DNA from: Oleispira sp036960605
GTDB lineage: Bacteria > Pseudomonadota > Gammaproteobacteria > Pseudomonadales > Oceanobacteraceae
NCBI GenBank assembly: GCA_036960605.1
Contig: JBALXI010000018.1
Span: forward strand, 1 to 64,000
DNA length: 64,000 bases
Direction of reading: 5' to 3'
The position numbers and the translations under genes are program-made. Below the pieces are notes generated by a model. That model was not told the origin of the DNA and did no database searches. It saw only the letters and a program-made list of their open reading frames with translations. The first letter of the stretch is position 1; each line of letters starts with the position of its first letter. Positions 41,027 to 50,356 of the stretch are shown in pieces.

Positions 41027-41701
41027 ATGAACGATAAATCAAATTACCAAAACAATCCGCTGCACGGCATCGGCTTAGGCAAGCTGATCACGATACTCTC
41101 TGACCATTATGGCTTTGAGATCTTATACGCTTACCTGAACGTTAACTGCTTCAATGCTAACCCAAGTATTGAGTCGAGCGAAAAGTTCCTCAAGAAAACC
41201 GATTGGGCGCGCGAGAAGGTAGAAGGCTTTTATCTATACGAATATAAGAGCTTGCCACGTGCATCGGCAAAAGAATTTGAATTGCCACCAAGAGACCGAA
41301 CTATCCCTCTAGATCAAGTTACGGGCGAGCCAAACGAGTTAAGCTTAGAAGATGCCGAGCAGTTACGTATAAAGCGCGCTAAGAAAGCCGCAGAACACGG
41401 TAACGGTATTGGCTATCGCGGTGGCAAGAAGTTTGGTGGCGAGAAGGATCGTAGCAAAACGACACCTTATAGAACGAAGAAACCTGAACGCTCTTCAAAC
41501 AGTTATTCAGGTAGCTCTTCAAACAATTCTTCAAGCAACGCTTCTAGCCCTTATGGTGGCGGAGAGCAAAAGACCGCTAAGCCTTTTGGTGGGAATTCTT
41601 ACTCAAGCTCGTTTGATAAGAGTGATGACAAGAAAGACACTGCAAGCAAGAAGCCATCAAGTGGCAGTTCTGACCCTTGGGGCAAGCATAAAGAAGATTA
41701 A
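41027..41701 (+). CDS. VF530 (DUF2132) DNA-binding-type protein with low-complexity tail
   Basis: 224 residues. The first 75 are a VF530 domain (NNPLHGIGLGKLITILSDHYGFEILYAYLNVNCFNANPSIESSEKFLKKTDWAREKVEGFYLYE), a small helical fold linked to DNA binding. Usual family members are only about 80-90 residues; here a tail of 150 residues follows that is rich in Ser, Gly, Asn and Lys and starts with a basic stretch, surely disordered. The tail may bind nucleic acids or form condensates; this is inference. A promoter for the next gene begins directly after its stop. Confidence 0.85.
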   Translation: MNDKSNYQNNPLHGIGLGKLITILSDHYGFEILYAYLNVNCFNANPSIESSEKFLKKTDWAREKVEGFYLYEYKSLPRASAKEFELPPRDRTIPLDQVTGEPNELSLEDAEQLRIKRAKKAAEHGNGIGYRGGKKFGGEKDRSKTTPYRTKKPERSSNSYSGSSSNNSSSNASSPYGGGEQKTAKPFGGNSYSSSFDKSDDKKDTASKKPSSGSSDPWGKHKED

Positions 41702-41707
41702 AAATTG

Positions 41708-41736
41708 TGACCAGAAAGTGAATTTCTGGTTATAAT
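41708..41736 (+). promoter_or_regulatory. Promoter of the pyrophosphatase gene with a 7-bp inverted repeat
   Basis: A perfect TATAAT lies at 41731-41736 and a -35-like TGACCA at 41708-41713, 17 bp apart. CCAGAAA (41711-41717) and TTTCTGG (41723-41729) form an inverted repeat in the spacer, a possible operator or small hairpin after the VF530 stop codon. Confidence 0.6.
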
Positions 41737-41812
41737 TGCGCCAATTTTTAAGCTCGACACAATGATAGACAGTAAGGTCTACAAATTTACATTAGATAGA
41801 ACAGGTAACCGA

Positions 41813-42772
41813 ATGGCTTTTTTTGATTTAGAAACTCCAGAAAACAACGAAACAGACAACCTAGTATGGTTAGGTCACCTTAGCCCAGACAGCGATACCA
41901 TTGGTTCTGCTATTGGTGCGGCTGAGTTATTTGGTGGTGAGCCACGTCGTGCTGGTGAATTGAACAAAGAAACTGCATTTGTTGTTGATTATTGCGGCGT
42001 TGAAGTGCCAAAAATGATCTCTAAAGTAGAAGGTCAGAAGGTTGGTATCGTTGATTTCAACCAAAAAACACAGCTACACAAAGATGTGGATAACAAAGAT
42101 ATTGTTGTCATTATCGATCACCACGCGATTCAAGATCAGCCAATCACGTTTAACACAGCGATGTCTGTTGATATTCGTCCTTGGGGCAGCGCAGCGACTA
42201 TCCTAGCGGATCGTTTCGAGAAGATGGGCAAAGTGCCAAGCGCGACTACGGCTTGTGTTCTTTTGGCTGGTATCCTTTCTGATACTTTGATTTTCGAATC
42301 ACCAACGACTTGCTCACAAGATAAGCCATACGCTGAGAAGCTAGCCAAGATTGCTGGCATCGAAGATTTATACGCGTTTGGCCTAGCGATGATGGAAGCA
42401 AAATCTGATCTTGCTGACGTATCGACTTACGACGTATTAAAGAGTGATTTCAAGCACTACGAAATCAACGGTAAGAAAGTAGGTTTTGGTGTTGCTGAAA
42501 CATTATTGCCAGAACAGTTGCTTGAACGTAAAGCTGACTTGTTGTCTGAAATGGAAGGCGAAAAAGCTAAGCAAGGTTTAGATTTTATCTTCTTCGCAAT
42601 CGTTGATACTAAGACTAAAAACTCTCACCTAGTAATCTACTCAGGTGCAGAAGCAGAACTTGCTGGCTTGGCTTATGGCGAAGCAGTAGAAAATGACTTG
42701 ATGTACTTGCCAGGAATGATGTCTCGTAAGAGCCAGCTAATGCCAGCGGTACAAGCGACTCTTTCTGCTTAA
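41813..42772 (+). CDS. ppaC: Manganese-dependent-type inorganic pyrophosphatase (DHH family)
   Basis: 319 residues from ATG 41813; an earlier ATG (41762) adds 17 residues without a ribosome binding site, so the shorter form is preferred but not certain. DHH-family motifs: GHLSPDSDTIGSAIGA (equivalent to GHxNPDTD), VDFNQKTQ, DHHAIQDQP, and in the second domain SRKSQLMP (SRKxQ) for substrate binding. It hydrolyses PPi in the cytoplasm. The first motif has Leu-Ser where family II enzymes usually have Lys-Asn. A strong terminator follows. Confidence 0.9.
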   Translation: MAFFDLETPENNETDNLVWLGHLSPDSDTIGSAIGAAELFGGEPRRAGELNKETAFVVDYCGVEVPKMISKVEGQKVGIVDFNQKTQLHKDVDNKDIVVIIDHHAIQDQPITFNTAMSVDIRPWGSAATILADRFEKMGKVPSATTACVLLAGILSDTLIFESPTTCSQDKPYAEKLAKIAGIEDLYAFGLAMMEAKSDLADVSTYDVLKSDFKHYEINGKKVGFGVAETLLPEQLLERKADLLSEMEGEKAKQGLDFIFFAIVDTKTKNSHLVIYSGAEAELAGLAYGEAVENDLMYLPGMMSRKSQLMPAVQATLSA

Positions 42773-42792
42773 GACGTTCTGTACTAAGAAAG

Positions 42793-42836
42793 AAGGCGAA
42801 CCCATTGTTTAACTCAATGGGCTCGCCTTTTTTTTT
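42793..42836 (+). terminator. Rho-independent terminator after ppaC
   Basis: AAGGCGAACCCATTG pairs at 14 of 15 positions with CAATGGGCTCGCCTT across a 7-nt loop, and a run of nine T follows. It ends the pyrophosphatase transcript. Confidence 0.95.
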
Positions 42837-42885
42837 GAACCAAAATTATTGGCTGCAGTTCCTTAATTTATGACAACTCTAATCC

Positions 42886-44034
42886 ATGACGACTATTAGT
42901 CTCCTTTCCAGTTCAAAGCACACTAGCCCTCAGCAGCGGTATCAAATCTCAATCGCCAATGGCCAAGTCAGCTTTGATGAGTCGCAGCAGCAAGCATTAA
43001 TGGCGTTGCAACAACTGTATGAACAGCAGTTGCATCAGAAGTCTTCAGGGTTAGGTTTATACCTATGGGGAAAAGTAGGGCGTGGCAAAACATTTTTAAT
43101 GGACAGCTTTGCTGAGTCTTTCGATAAGGAAGTTTGTTTACGACAGCACTTTCATCATTTTATGCGCGATGTTCATAGCCAGCTAACCCAGTTGTCAGGT
43201 ACTAAAGATCCCCTTAGACAGATTGCTAAACAACTTAAAAAACGTCATGACATCTTATGTTTTGATGAGTTTTTTGTGACTGACATTGGTGATGCGATGT
43301 TGTTGGGCCGTTTGATTATGTATTTGTTTGAACAAAGCATGATTGTTGTCGCCACCAGTAATTGCGCACCGGATGAATTGTACAAAGATGGCTTACAGCG
43401 CGCTAATTTTTTACCGGCTATCGATGCCATTCATCAGAATATGAAGGTTGTAGAATTAGCAGGCATTAAAGATCATCGTGAGCGCCAACTACATGCACTG
43501 AAAAACTATTTTGTAATAGATGATAACTTTAAAGAAGCTTCTATTGTTCCGGATAAAAATCCAGGGGTTATAGAAATACTAGGCCGAGAAATTAACTATT
43601 TAGCCATTAACAGCTCTGCAAAAAACAATAACACTATCGTTTTTGATTTTAACGATTTGTGCCTAGGCCCAAGAAGCCATTTTGATTACATTGAAATTGC
43701 CAAGCAGTTTAATACTGTTTATCTCTTGAACGTTCCGGCATTAGGCGGGGCAATGTATGAACGCATAAAAGCGCGTGGCACTGAAGATGGTAGTATCGGA
43801 TCGGGAGCCACGGGGGAGCGTGAAGTCATGCTCGCTCCAATGGATGATGGCGCTCGACGTTTTATTGCGTTAATAGATGAATTGTACGATCAGCGGGTAG
43901 CATTATTTTTGACCTGCCATGTACCGTTAGAAAATTTATATACCCAGGGTAGCTTGGCCTTTCAGTTTGAGCGGGCTCGCAGCCGTTTAATTGAAATGGG
44001 CAGTGAAGAATACAATACCCTAAACCGCTTATAG
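42886..44034 (+). CDS. zapE: ZapE (AFG1-like) cell-division ATPase
   Basis: 382 residues. Walker A GKVGRGKTFLMD (about residue 62), HFHHFMRDVHSQL, Walker B ILCFDEFFVTDIGDAMLLGRL, and sensor region VVATSNCAPDELYKDGLQRANFLPAI match AFG1/ZapE P-loop ATPases. ZapE associates with the FtsZ ring under stress or low oxygen in E. coli. It is monocistronic here, flanked by a terminator and a lipoprotein gene. Confidence 0.95.
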   Translation: MTTISLLSSSKHTSPQQRYQISIANGQVSFDESQQQALMALQQLYEQQLHQKSSGLGLYLWGKVGRGKTFLMDSFAESFDKEVCLRQHFHHFMRDVHSQLTQLSGTKDPLRQIAKQLKKRHDILCFDEFFVTDIGDAMLLGRLIMYLFEQSMIVVATSNCAPDELYKDGLQRANFLPAIDAIHQNMKVVELAGIKDHRERQLHALKNYFVIDDNFKEASIVPDKNPGVIEILGREINYLAINSSAKNNNTIVFDFNDLCLGPRSHFDYIEIAKQFNTVYLLNVPALGGAMYERIKARGTEDGSIGSGATGEREVMLAPMDDGARRFIALIDELYDQRVALFLTCHVPLENLYTQGSLAFQFERARSRLIEMGSEEYNTLNRL

Positions 44035-44261
44035 CTCAGTACTTAATCAATAGTCAAAAGCTTATACTCAGAATAGAGGTGATTTTTCATCTTTTTTCTG
44101 TTTGAGGCCTTAAAAACAAGGCTAAAATAGTCAATCATAGTGAATACTGAGAATTTTGTTTTTAACGGTTATTAGTAGAGACAATAGTTATTCAAATGAG
44201 TATGATGGCGCCGGAAGATAGTATTAGTATTAGAAATATAATTAAAAATAAGGATATCTTA

Positions 44262-44687
44262 ATGAAGTTCGTGAAGAAAATAGCCGCAATAAGCTCTGTA
44301 GTGTTAATGACAGGTTGTGCTTCGGGGTTGAATTCACTCCAGGAAAGAGAATATAGCGCATTTGAAAGAGATGGCGTTTTAATTGAAGAAAAGAGCACAA
44401 CAACAGGTGTTGTTTTAGGATTTTTACCTGGCGGTGGTTCTTTTTACGCTGGCGAGCCAGCTTTAGGCATTCTTAATCTACTAATGTGGCCTGCCTCTAT
44501 TTTATGGGATCCAATTAGTGGTAAAAATGGCGCAATGGTAACTAATTACGACATTACTAAGCATAATTTGAAGATCGAAAAAGAGAAAGAGATGTCTGCT
44601 CTTGAAGTTCAGTTAACCTCAGACGAAATCAATACTAAGCAGTACGCAATTGCGAAAAGAAAAATTACTACTAAGTATAACTACTAG
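44262..44687 (+). CDS. Small lipoprotein, unknown function
   Basis: 141 residues from ATG 44262, supported by AAGGA 9 bp upstream; a longer open frame exists. The signal peptide ends in a lipobox (LMTGC). A Gly-rich stretch (GFLPGGGSFYAGEPALGILNLLMWPASILWDP) resembles small lipoproteins and membrane-linked proteins with a two-segment hydrophobic part; the C terminus is a charged helix (EKEKEMSALEVQLTSDEINTKQY). No specific role can be given. A terminator follows. Confidence 0.8.
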   Translation: MKFVKKIAAISSVVLMTGCASGLNSLQEREYSAFERDGVLIEEKSTTTGVVLGFLPGGGSFYAGEPALGILNLLMWPASILWDPISGKNGAMVTNYDITKHNLKIEKEKEMSALEVQLTSDEINTKQYAIAKRKITTKYNY

Positions 44688-44707
44688 TTACTACTAAGAA
44701 GTAAATA

Positions 44708-44737
44708 AAAAGTGAACCTAGGGTTCACTTTTTTTTG
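44708..44737. terminator. Bidirectional rho-independent terminator
   Basis: AAAAGTGAACC and GGTTCACTTTT pair around a 3-nt TAG loop, with A-rich sequence before and a T run after. It separates the lipoprotein gene from the convergent SDR gene and can stop both transcripts. Confidence 0.93.
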
Positions 44738-44745
44738 TTCAAGTT

Positions 44746-45603
44746 TTATCTAGCTTTAACCTGTGTATTATTACTAAGGCTATTTTTTTTAGTCATCGCT
44801 CGCTTAATCAACAAACCAAATAACGTCACCGGCCACGAACGTGGAATCAAACGATTTTCCCAAGCGTAAAATTTATTAATCAACCCCGGCACTACCGTCG
44901 CTTTTTTCCCTAAAGCATTTAAGCCTATACGAGCAACGACTTCAGGTTTATGCAAAGTGATAGGCATCTTCGTAAAATCAATTTCCATGTTCTGCGGCAT
45001 CGCTGTATCGGTTAAGCCCGGCGACAATACAGTGACATCAATACCGAAAGGTTTTAGTTCCACATTTAATGCTTCGCCTAACGTTAGTATATATGCCTTG
45101 GTGGCAGAGTAATTACTCACAAACGGTACACCTTGATAAGCGAATAGGCTCGACGTTAATAAAATCCCGCTGCGTTTATTTTTAGTAGAACCCTTTAGAA
45201 AACGCTTTTTAAAACGCTGAGAAAACAGGTGGCTTAATAACATCGGGCTAGTGGTATTCAGCGTCAGCATCTTTAATTCGGCTGCAATCGGGTTATCGAT
45301 AAACAAGCCGTTGTTTTCTATACCTGCATTAGGAATTAATAAGCCTATGTCTAAATCAGCCGTCTGTTTGTCGATCTCATAGCTGGCATCAGGCTGAGAT
45401 AAATCGGCGGAAATAGTTTTTACTTGTATACCGTATTTACTTTCTAAAGCATCCTTTAAGGCATACAAGTTATCTTGATTGCGCGCCACCGCGACGATGT
45501 TCATCCCTTGCGCGGCGAGCTGCTCACTCATTGCGCGGCCAATCCCGCTTGATGCGCCGGTAATTAATGCCCATGGGCCGTACTGCTGCTTGAAGTTCTT
45601 CAT
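44746..45603 (-). CDS. Short-chain dehydrogenase/reductase
   Basis: 285 residues from the ATG at 45603, chosen for its AAAGGA ribosome binding site; the frame is open 15 codons further. Classical SDR motifs: ITGASSGIGRA for NAD(P) binding, IPNAGIEN, Ser in LLTSSLF and YSATK for catalysis. The 70-residue C-terminal part (KKATVVPGLINKFYAWENRLIPRSW) resembles the DltE-like group. Substrate unknown. A divergent LysR gene starts 150 bp away and probably regulates it. Confidence 0.9.
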   Translation of the reverse strand: MKNFKQQYGPWALITGASSGIGRAMSEQLAAQGMNIVAVARNQDNLYALKDALESKYGIQVKTISADLSQPDASYEIDKQTADLDIGLLIPNAGIENNGLFIDNPIAAELKMLTLNTTSPMLLSHLFSQRFKKRFLKGSTKNKRSGILLTSSLFAYQGVPFVSNYSATKAYILTLGEALNVELKPFGIDVTVLSPGLTDTAMPQNMEIDFTKMPITLHKPEVVARIGLNALGKKATVVPGLINKFYAWENRLIPRSWPVTLFGLLIKRAMTKKNSLSNNTQVKAR

Positions 45604-45753
45604 TTGGCTTCCTTTAATATCGTGTTTGTTTCTATTTGATGACTTCATAGTAGGCTGTGTTTAAATGGGTTGGAATAGTCGTTTTTGGGCAGTGGTTGTG
45701 CAAAAATGGGTAGTAATGAAGCAAGCAACTAAGTATTAAAGAAGAGAGTCATT

Positions 45754-46665
45754 ATGAACTGGGACGACCTACGTATATTTTTGGCGCTATCCCGAGAAGG
45801 AACGTTATCGGCCACGGGGCTGGCCCTGTCCGTGAAGCACTCAACCATCTCACGCCGAATCAAAGCGTTTGAAGAATCCTTGGGCAGCCGCTTGTTCGAA
45901 CGCCTTCCAGAAGGCTTTGTCTTAACGCAGGCGGGTGAGAACTTACTTGAACATGCACTTATCATGGAAGAGCAAGCCCAAGCCGTCGATCGTAAAGCCT
46001 TCGGTTTAGACGCACAGCTACAAGGCCAGCTCAACCTTACTGGCCCCAATGATGTGTTAAGTCGCTTATTAGTTCCGCATGTCACAAGGTTCCAACAAAT
46101 CTATCCGGCCATTGATTTACAGCTTATTAGCACTGCAGGCTTGGTCGACATGGCCGCGCGTGAAGCAGACATCGCTTTACGCTTAACCGAGAAGCCGGCA
46201 GATTATCTGATCGGCAAAAAAGTATTGCCCCTGCGCCATGGCATTTATGCCAGTGAGCAGTACTTGATACAGCAATCGGAACAGCGATTAGGCGAGCAGG
46301 ATCAAAAGCACCAACTGATTCAATGGCGCCGAGATAGCAAAGATCCTGAATGGGTAAGGCAGCACTTCCCTGATGCAGAAACAGCGATGCGCGTCGATGA
46401 TGCGGCAACCATGGTCGCGTGTGTGCAGAACCATTTAGGGTTGGCTCGCTTGGCCTGTTTTATGGCCGAAGGTGTGCCAGGTCTGCGGCGTTTAGATTTA
46501 CCACTCACCCCCTCTAATTGGGGCGTCTGGGTATTAAGCCATGCTGATTTACGCAGCACTGCACGAGTACGGGCAGGGCGAGAATTTTTGCAGAACATTC
46601 TGCTAGAACAGCGGAGTTTAATAGAAGGCTTAGATTCAACCTATTGGCAGGGTAATATGAAATGA
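45754..46665 (+). CDS. LysR-family regulator, divergent from SDR gene
   Basis: 303 residues. Winged helix-turn-helix (FLALSREGTLSATGLALSVKHSTISRRIKAFEESLGSRLFERLPEGFVLTQAG) and effector domain (VDMAAREADIALRLTEKPADYLIGKKVLPLRHGIYASEQYL). The HTH is slightly unusual with RRIKAFEE. Likely controls the divergent dehydrogenase gene. Confidence 0.92.
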   Translation: MNWDDLRIFLALSREGTLSATGLALSVKHSTISRRIKAFEESLGSRLFERLPEGFVLTQAGENLLEHALIMEEQAQAVDRKAFGLDAQLQGQLNLTGPNDVLSRLLVPHVTRFQQIYPAIDLQLISTAGLVDMAAREADIALRLTEKPADYLIGKKVLPLRHGIYASEQYLIQQSEQRLGEQDQKHQLIQWRRDSKDPEWVRQHFPDAETAMRVDDAATMVACVQNHLGLARLACFMAEGVPGLRRLDLPLTPSNWGVWVLSHADLRSTARVRAGREFLQNILLEQRSLIEGLDSTYWQGNMK

Positions 46666-46696
46666 AGTTAATATAGAATAAGCAAAGCTGTCGTTT

Positions 46697-46728
46697 TTAT
46701 TCAATCATCCTGCATCCAGATTGAATAA
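46697..46728. repeat. Perfect 10-bp inverted repeat
   Basis: TTATTCAATC and GATTGAATAA flank a 12-nt loop, downstream of the LysR stop and 29 bp before the rsgA remnant. It may be a terminator for the LysR gene or an old operator of rsgA. Confidence 0.6.
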
Positions 46729-46757
46729 GATGTATCTATCAATAAAAGGTAAGCCTT

Positions 46758-47047
46758 ATGTCAGATTTTACATCACTCTCGAGCCTGGGTTGGCAGGCAT
46801 TTTTTCAACAGCAACTGTTATTAGAAGAGTGGGATACGGCATTACCTGCGCGTATTATCGAACAGCACAAATCAGAAATTAAAGGCGCTACCGCAGAAGA
46901 AATTTTAGAAACCTGAATAGTTACAAACTTTTAAAAGAAGACGCTTTTAATTCCGCTAGCTTGTCAGAACGACGAGCCAGCGATAAAGCGCTGGGTAAAT
47001 ATTATAAAAATACCCAAGCGCAGGCGTCGGTATTGAAAGGTCGATAA
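46758..47047 (+). pseudogene. rsgA: rsgA remnant with the GTPase domain deleted
   Basis: ATG 46758 (preceded by AAGGT) opens a 52-codon frame, SSLGWQAFFQQQLLLEEW then LPARIIEQHKSE, which is the N terminus of the RsgA paralogue found in marine gammaproteobacteria. After codon 51 the frame shifts by one base and continues to 47047 as LNSYKLLKEDAFNSASLSERRASDK, which is the C terminus of the same protein. The roughly 250 residues between them, holding the circularly permuted GTPase and zinc-binding parts, are missing; the join lies at about 46900-46913. RsgA is a GTPase for 30S ribosome maturation; a functional copy is presumably elsewhere. Too short and split for a product. Confidence 0.82.
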
Positions 47048-47068
47048 CAACTCGCCGTAATCTTAATT

Positions 47069-49999
47069 TTAATGCTGTAAAAGTTGATACAAGGTTTCTA
47101 AATCGCTACCTGCCCATAACGCTAATAGCAGGTTGTCAGATTTAGCTTCTGCATCTATTCGCCATTGCTGGTTCCAGCCAGCGTGACAACCGTAGGTAAT
47201 TAAGCGGCTATTAACCCGATCAAAATCAACACATTTATTATTGGCCCCATTCTTAATGGTACTATTGTCGGCAAGAGTCCATAGCTGCGCACTGGAATTA
47301 ACTTCACAACTCGCTAAACCTAAACGGCTTCCTGTTGCGAGTATGCACATAGAAGGCTGCGACGCTAAATGAATACGCCCCTGAGCATCAACGATCCAAC
47401 TACCAGCATCAACAGCCTCTGTTGATGCATCGAGATAGCCACCGGCATCAAGCTCGGCAGTGAAATATTGCGGACCTTGAATAATGTAACCCTCCATTGG
47501 CATTGATTGACCTTCTGCAAGGATGCCGTTGGCGACTAATTCTGCACGCATTTGCAGCGCTTTTTCAGCCATCGTTGTTTGCTTTTGCATAAGCTGTTGC
47601 AAAGCGAACTTTAACTTTATTGAAGTTTGCTGCTGGCTCACATAATTCTGCCATACAGTTTTTGCTTCGGCCGTTAAACCCTTTGTTAACTCTTCTGCGC
47701 TATAGCTCGCAAGCAGATCAGATATCGGCAAACTTAATGATGGAATAGTCTCCATTGATATTGCACTAAAAGCTTCACTCAATTGCACCATTTCATTCGC
47801 TCGCAAGCCAACATATCCTGCTTCTTGACCCACAATCGCAAGCTCGGGCAAAGCAGGAATAATTCCATCAAATTCAGTAGATGCTAATTCAACATCCGTT
47901 CCCATACGACGACAGGTAACGCTGGCTGATGTGGGTAAATAATCGGCGGCGACATTAATATGCAGCTGGTTAATACTTCCTGAATGATGACGAGTACCTG
48001 CCAAAGCAATCTTGCGTGGCTGGTTTGCTGTATTGTTTATTGCTAACCAACAGATACCATCGGTTTGGGTAAGGTCGGGCGCAGGTAAATCAAATACATT
48101 GCCATAGTTACCATGAAATACTGGGTAGATTAATGCGCTCGCTCCAGTAGGATCATAACCCCCTAGGATAGTCGCCACGGGTACACCGACTTGCTGCGCC
48201 GCTAAGCGCTGGTCTTCAGCAGGGTAATCAAACTGTAGATAACTGCCCGTACTCTCATCCCACTTTTTATAACCGCTAGCAAAGTTGCTATCAGCGAGTG
48301 GAAAGCGCTCTAAATGATTTTGAATAATACGTGCCGAGTAGCCAGTATGATAAGTATATACCGAGAAGCGAGAGCTATTAGAACCCCCTGACATTGCATC
48401 GTGGTGATAGCGATAAATACCTTTATAGTGCTCTGGGCTTGATTCAACAATACCACTATAAAGACTGCTACGAAGACGATTACGGTGAGCAATAAAACCC
48501 CAGCCGCTATCCGCATGATGACGCTTCCAACGCTGATCTTCGGTTAATGAACTACCTGGGTAATGCCCTAAACCATAACCATGTCCCCACTCGTGACTCG
48601 CTTCATTACCCCAGCTGTTATACAAAGTCCCAATACCGTTACCGCCACTTAAGCCATGACCTTGGCGACCATTTTGATAATTTCCCCAAGCGTGGTGATT
48701 AGTCACTTGCTTGAATAAATGTGGATAAGACTGTCGATTGTTATTACTGGTGATACCAAAATTGGCCAGATTAATCCCCGTGCTCACTTGTGACTTAGCA
48801 ACGCTCTCGCGCATGTCACCGCTATAAACCCCACCATCACCTGCGCTAGCCGTATCGTATATTGTGCCATCAGCAACGATAGTTTTGCTTAATTCCATAT
48901 CCGCATAACTGGCAACGACTAGTTTTGATACGGGAACTGTTTGAAAATAATCAGCCGCTGCTGACCAAGGATTATTTAAAGTAAAATGCCCAGCGACTTT
49001 ATCAACATGGGTCAACATTCCCAAACGAATACTTTGAAGAATAATTTGGCTCGCCTCACCGATATCGATATTAGCAGCGATTAATTCTCCACTCACTTCG
49101 CTAGCGCTATCTTGATTACTGGTGAATTTTAATGACATGCCATTACGGATGACATCCCAAGGAAGCTCGACACTCCAAGCTGAATGCGAATATTCAATAT
49201 TTATCGGACCTTCATAATCCGATTTATATAACGCATAAGGGTGCGTCATTGGATAATGGCCTAGAGCTTCACCGTTTAATGAAACTTCCACATCAACGTT
49301 AATCGGCATGTGTGTTGTATCAGGATTGAATAGAAGTAACGCATCGCGCAAGGCAACTAGTCTAGGCATATAGCGGCTTTGTGTTTCATCCCCAGTATTT
49401 CGTTCAAAGTTATTATTGGGGGCGACTGAGTGCGATTGCACAAATTTAACCTGACCTGCTAAATCACCACTAAGGTGATTAACCAAAGGGCGTGGGTTTT
49501 CTGCAAAATCTGTCGAATTGAAATCCAGAGAATCAGGAATTAATAAGCTTTCTTTATACTGCACAGTTAATGAACTTTCTAAGCTTACCTGCGCTAAACC
49601 TCGTGTCGCTGTAAGAATTAATTCATGCCCAGCATGAACATCAGCGGTGGTGGCGGTACCTTTAATGCTGCCAGTATTGCTATCAATTACAGCCCAATTA
49701 GGCAGTGAGCTCGCACTAAATTTGATGCCTGAATTTTGTATAGAAAAAGCAGGAGATTGATAGGCAAGATCAACGATGGCTTTGTGACTAGCTGGATTAA
49801 TACTATTTAGAGCAGATGCCAGTTCAGCGAGTTCCGCCTGGCTAGGTTGTTGGACTTCAGGCTGTTGCTCTTCTGGTTGATGGATTTCTGGATCAGGAGT
49901 TGGCGTTATTTCTTCAGTTTTCCCTGGGCTGGATGTTCCGCCACCGCAAGCGAGCAATGATGAAAGCAGGCCAGCAATTATTATTGTTCTATTCAGCAT
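47069..49999 (-). CDS. Secreted M66-like metalloprotease (StcE/TagA type) with ricin lectin domain
   Basis: 976 residues, predicted lipoprotein (LLSSLLACGGG lipobox). A Pro/Glu linker and a putative-Ig-type domain (about 65-150) precede the protease. The zinc motif HEWGHGYGLGHYPG at about residue 468 is the M66 signature of mucin-cleaving StcE/TagA proteins, and DSGWGFIAHRNRLRSSL follows as in that family. At about residues 860-960 a ricin-type beta-trefoil with QLW and QQW repeats and paired Cys indicates carbohydrate binding. It probably digests glycoproteins outside the cell. It is single, with 357 bp of non-coding DNA upstream. Confidence 0.88.
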   Translation of the reverse strand: MLNRTIIIAGLLSSLLACGGGTSSPGKTEEITPTPDPEIHQPEEQQPEVQQPSQAELAELASALNSINPASHKAIVDLAYQSPAFSIQNSGIKFSASSLPNWAVIDSNTGSIKGTATTADVHAGHELILTATRGLAQVSLESSLTVQYKESLLIPDSLDFNSTDFAENPRPLVNHLSGDLAGQVKFVQSHSVAPNNNFERNTGDETQSRYMPRLVALRDALLLFNPDTTHMPINVDVEVSLNGEALGHYPMTHPYALYKSDYEGPINIEYSHSAWSVELPWDVIRNGMSLKFTSNQDSASEVSGELIAANIDIGEASQIILQSIRLGMLTHVDKVAGHFTLNNPWSAAADYFQTVPVSKLVVASYADMELSKTIVADGTIYDTASAGDGGVYSGDMRESVAKSQVSTGINLANFGITSNNNRQSYPHLFKQVTNHHAWGNYQNGRQGHGLSGGNGIGTLYNSWGNEASHEWGHGYGLGHYPGSSLTEDQRWKRHHADSGWGFIAHRNRLRSSLYSGIVESSPEHYKGIYRYHHDAMSGGSNSSRFSVYTYHTGYSARIIQNHLERFPLADSNFASGYKKWDESTGSYLQFDYPAEDQRLAAQQVGVPVATILGGYDPTGASALIYPVFHGNYGNVFDLPAPDLTQTDGICWLAINNTANQPRKIALAGTRHHSGSINQLHINVAADYLPTSASVTCRRMGTDVELASTEFDGIIPALPELAIVGQEAGYVGLRANEMVQLSEAFSAISMETIPSLSLPISDLLASYSAEELTKGLTAEAKTVWQNYVSQQQTSIKLKFALQQLMQKQTTMAEKALQMRAELVANGILAEGQSMPMEGYIIQGPQYFTAELDAGGYLDASTEAVDAGSWIVDAQGRIHLASQPSMCILATGSRLGLASCEVNSSAQLWTLADNSTIKNGANNKCVDFDRVNSRLITYGCHAGWNQQWRIDAEAKSDNLLLALWAGSDLETLYQLLQH

Positions 50000-50356
50000 A
50001 TTTGATCTTATTACGTCGATTATGATTAGGACATATTAATGATAAGTTCCTAGTTTTAATAGCTAATAAAGGGCCAAGCTAAATATCTGTGAACCAGTCA
50101 CTATCTTGAACATAAAATCTGTTTATTTATATTATTAATGAAATTAACAGAGACATTAAATCAGCAGCAGGGTTAGTGTTAAGGCAGTTCTGAACTAAGC
50201 AGTAAGTTAAATAATATATTTATATAAGTATTCAAAAAATATTCCATATCTGCTGAATACTATTCTCAATATAGCATTCAGCCAATGCCAAAATGGTTAG
50301 CCTCGGGTTAGCATACAACTGAAGGCGCTCGGGTCTCAGCAATAACTGACTTAGCA
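50000..50356. other. Non-coding gap upstream of the M66 protease gene
   Basis: AT-rich sequence presumably containing the protease promoter. The only structure seen is an inverted repeat at 50252-50282. No open frame with coding character is visible on either strand. Confidence 0.6.
50252..50282. repeat. 12-bp imperfect inverted repeat
   Basis: GCTGAATACTAT and ATAGCATTCAGC pair at 11 of 12 positions around a 7-nt loop, between the end of the monooxygenase-like gene and the protease promoter region. No T run follows on either strand, so it is more likely a binding site or a weak hairpin than a terminator. Confidence 0.6.

Noticed and set aside
50000..50356. Possible small RNA or gene in the gap before the protease
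   Set aside because: Only one inverted repeat is visible; no promoter-terminator pair or coding frame supports a gene.
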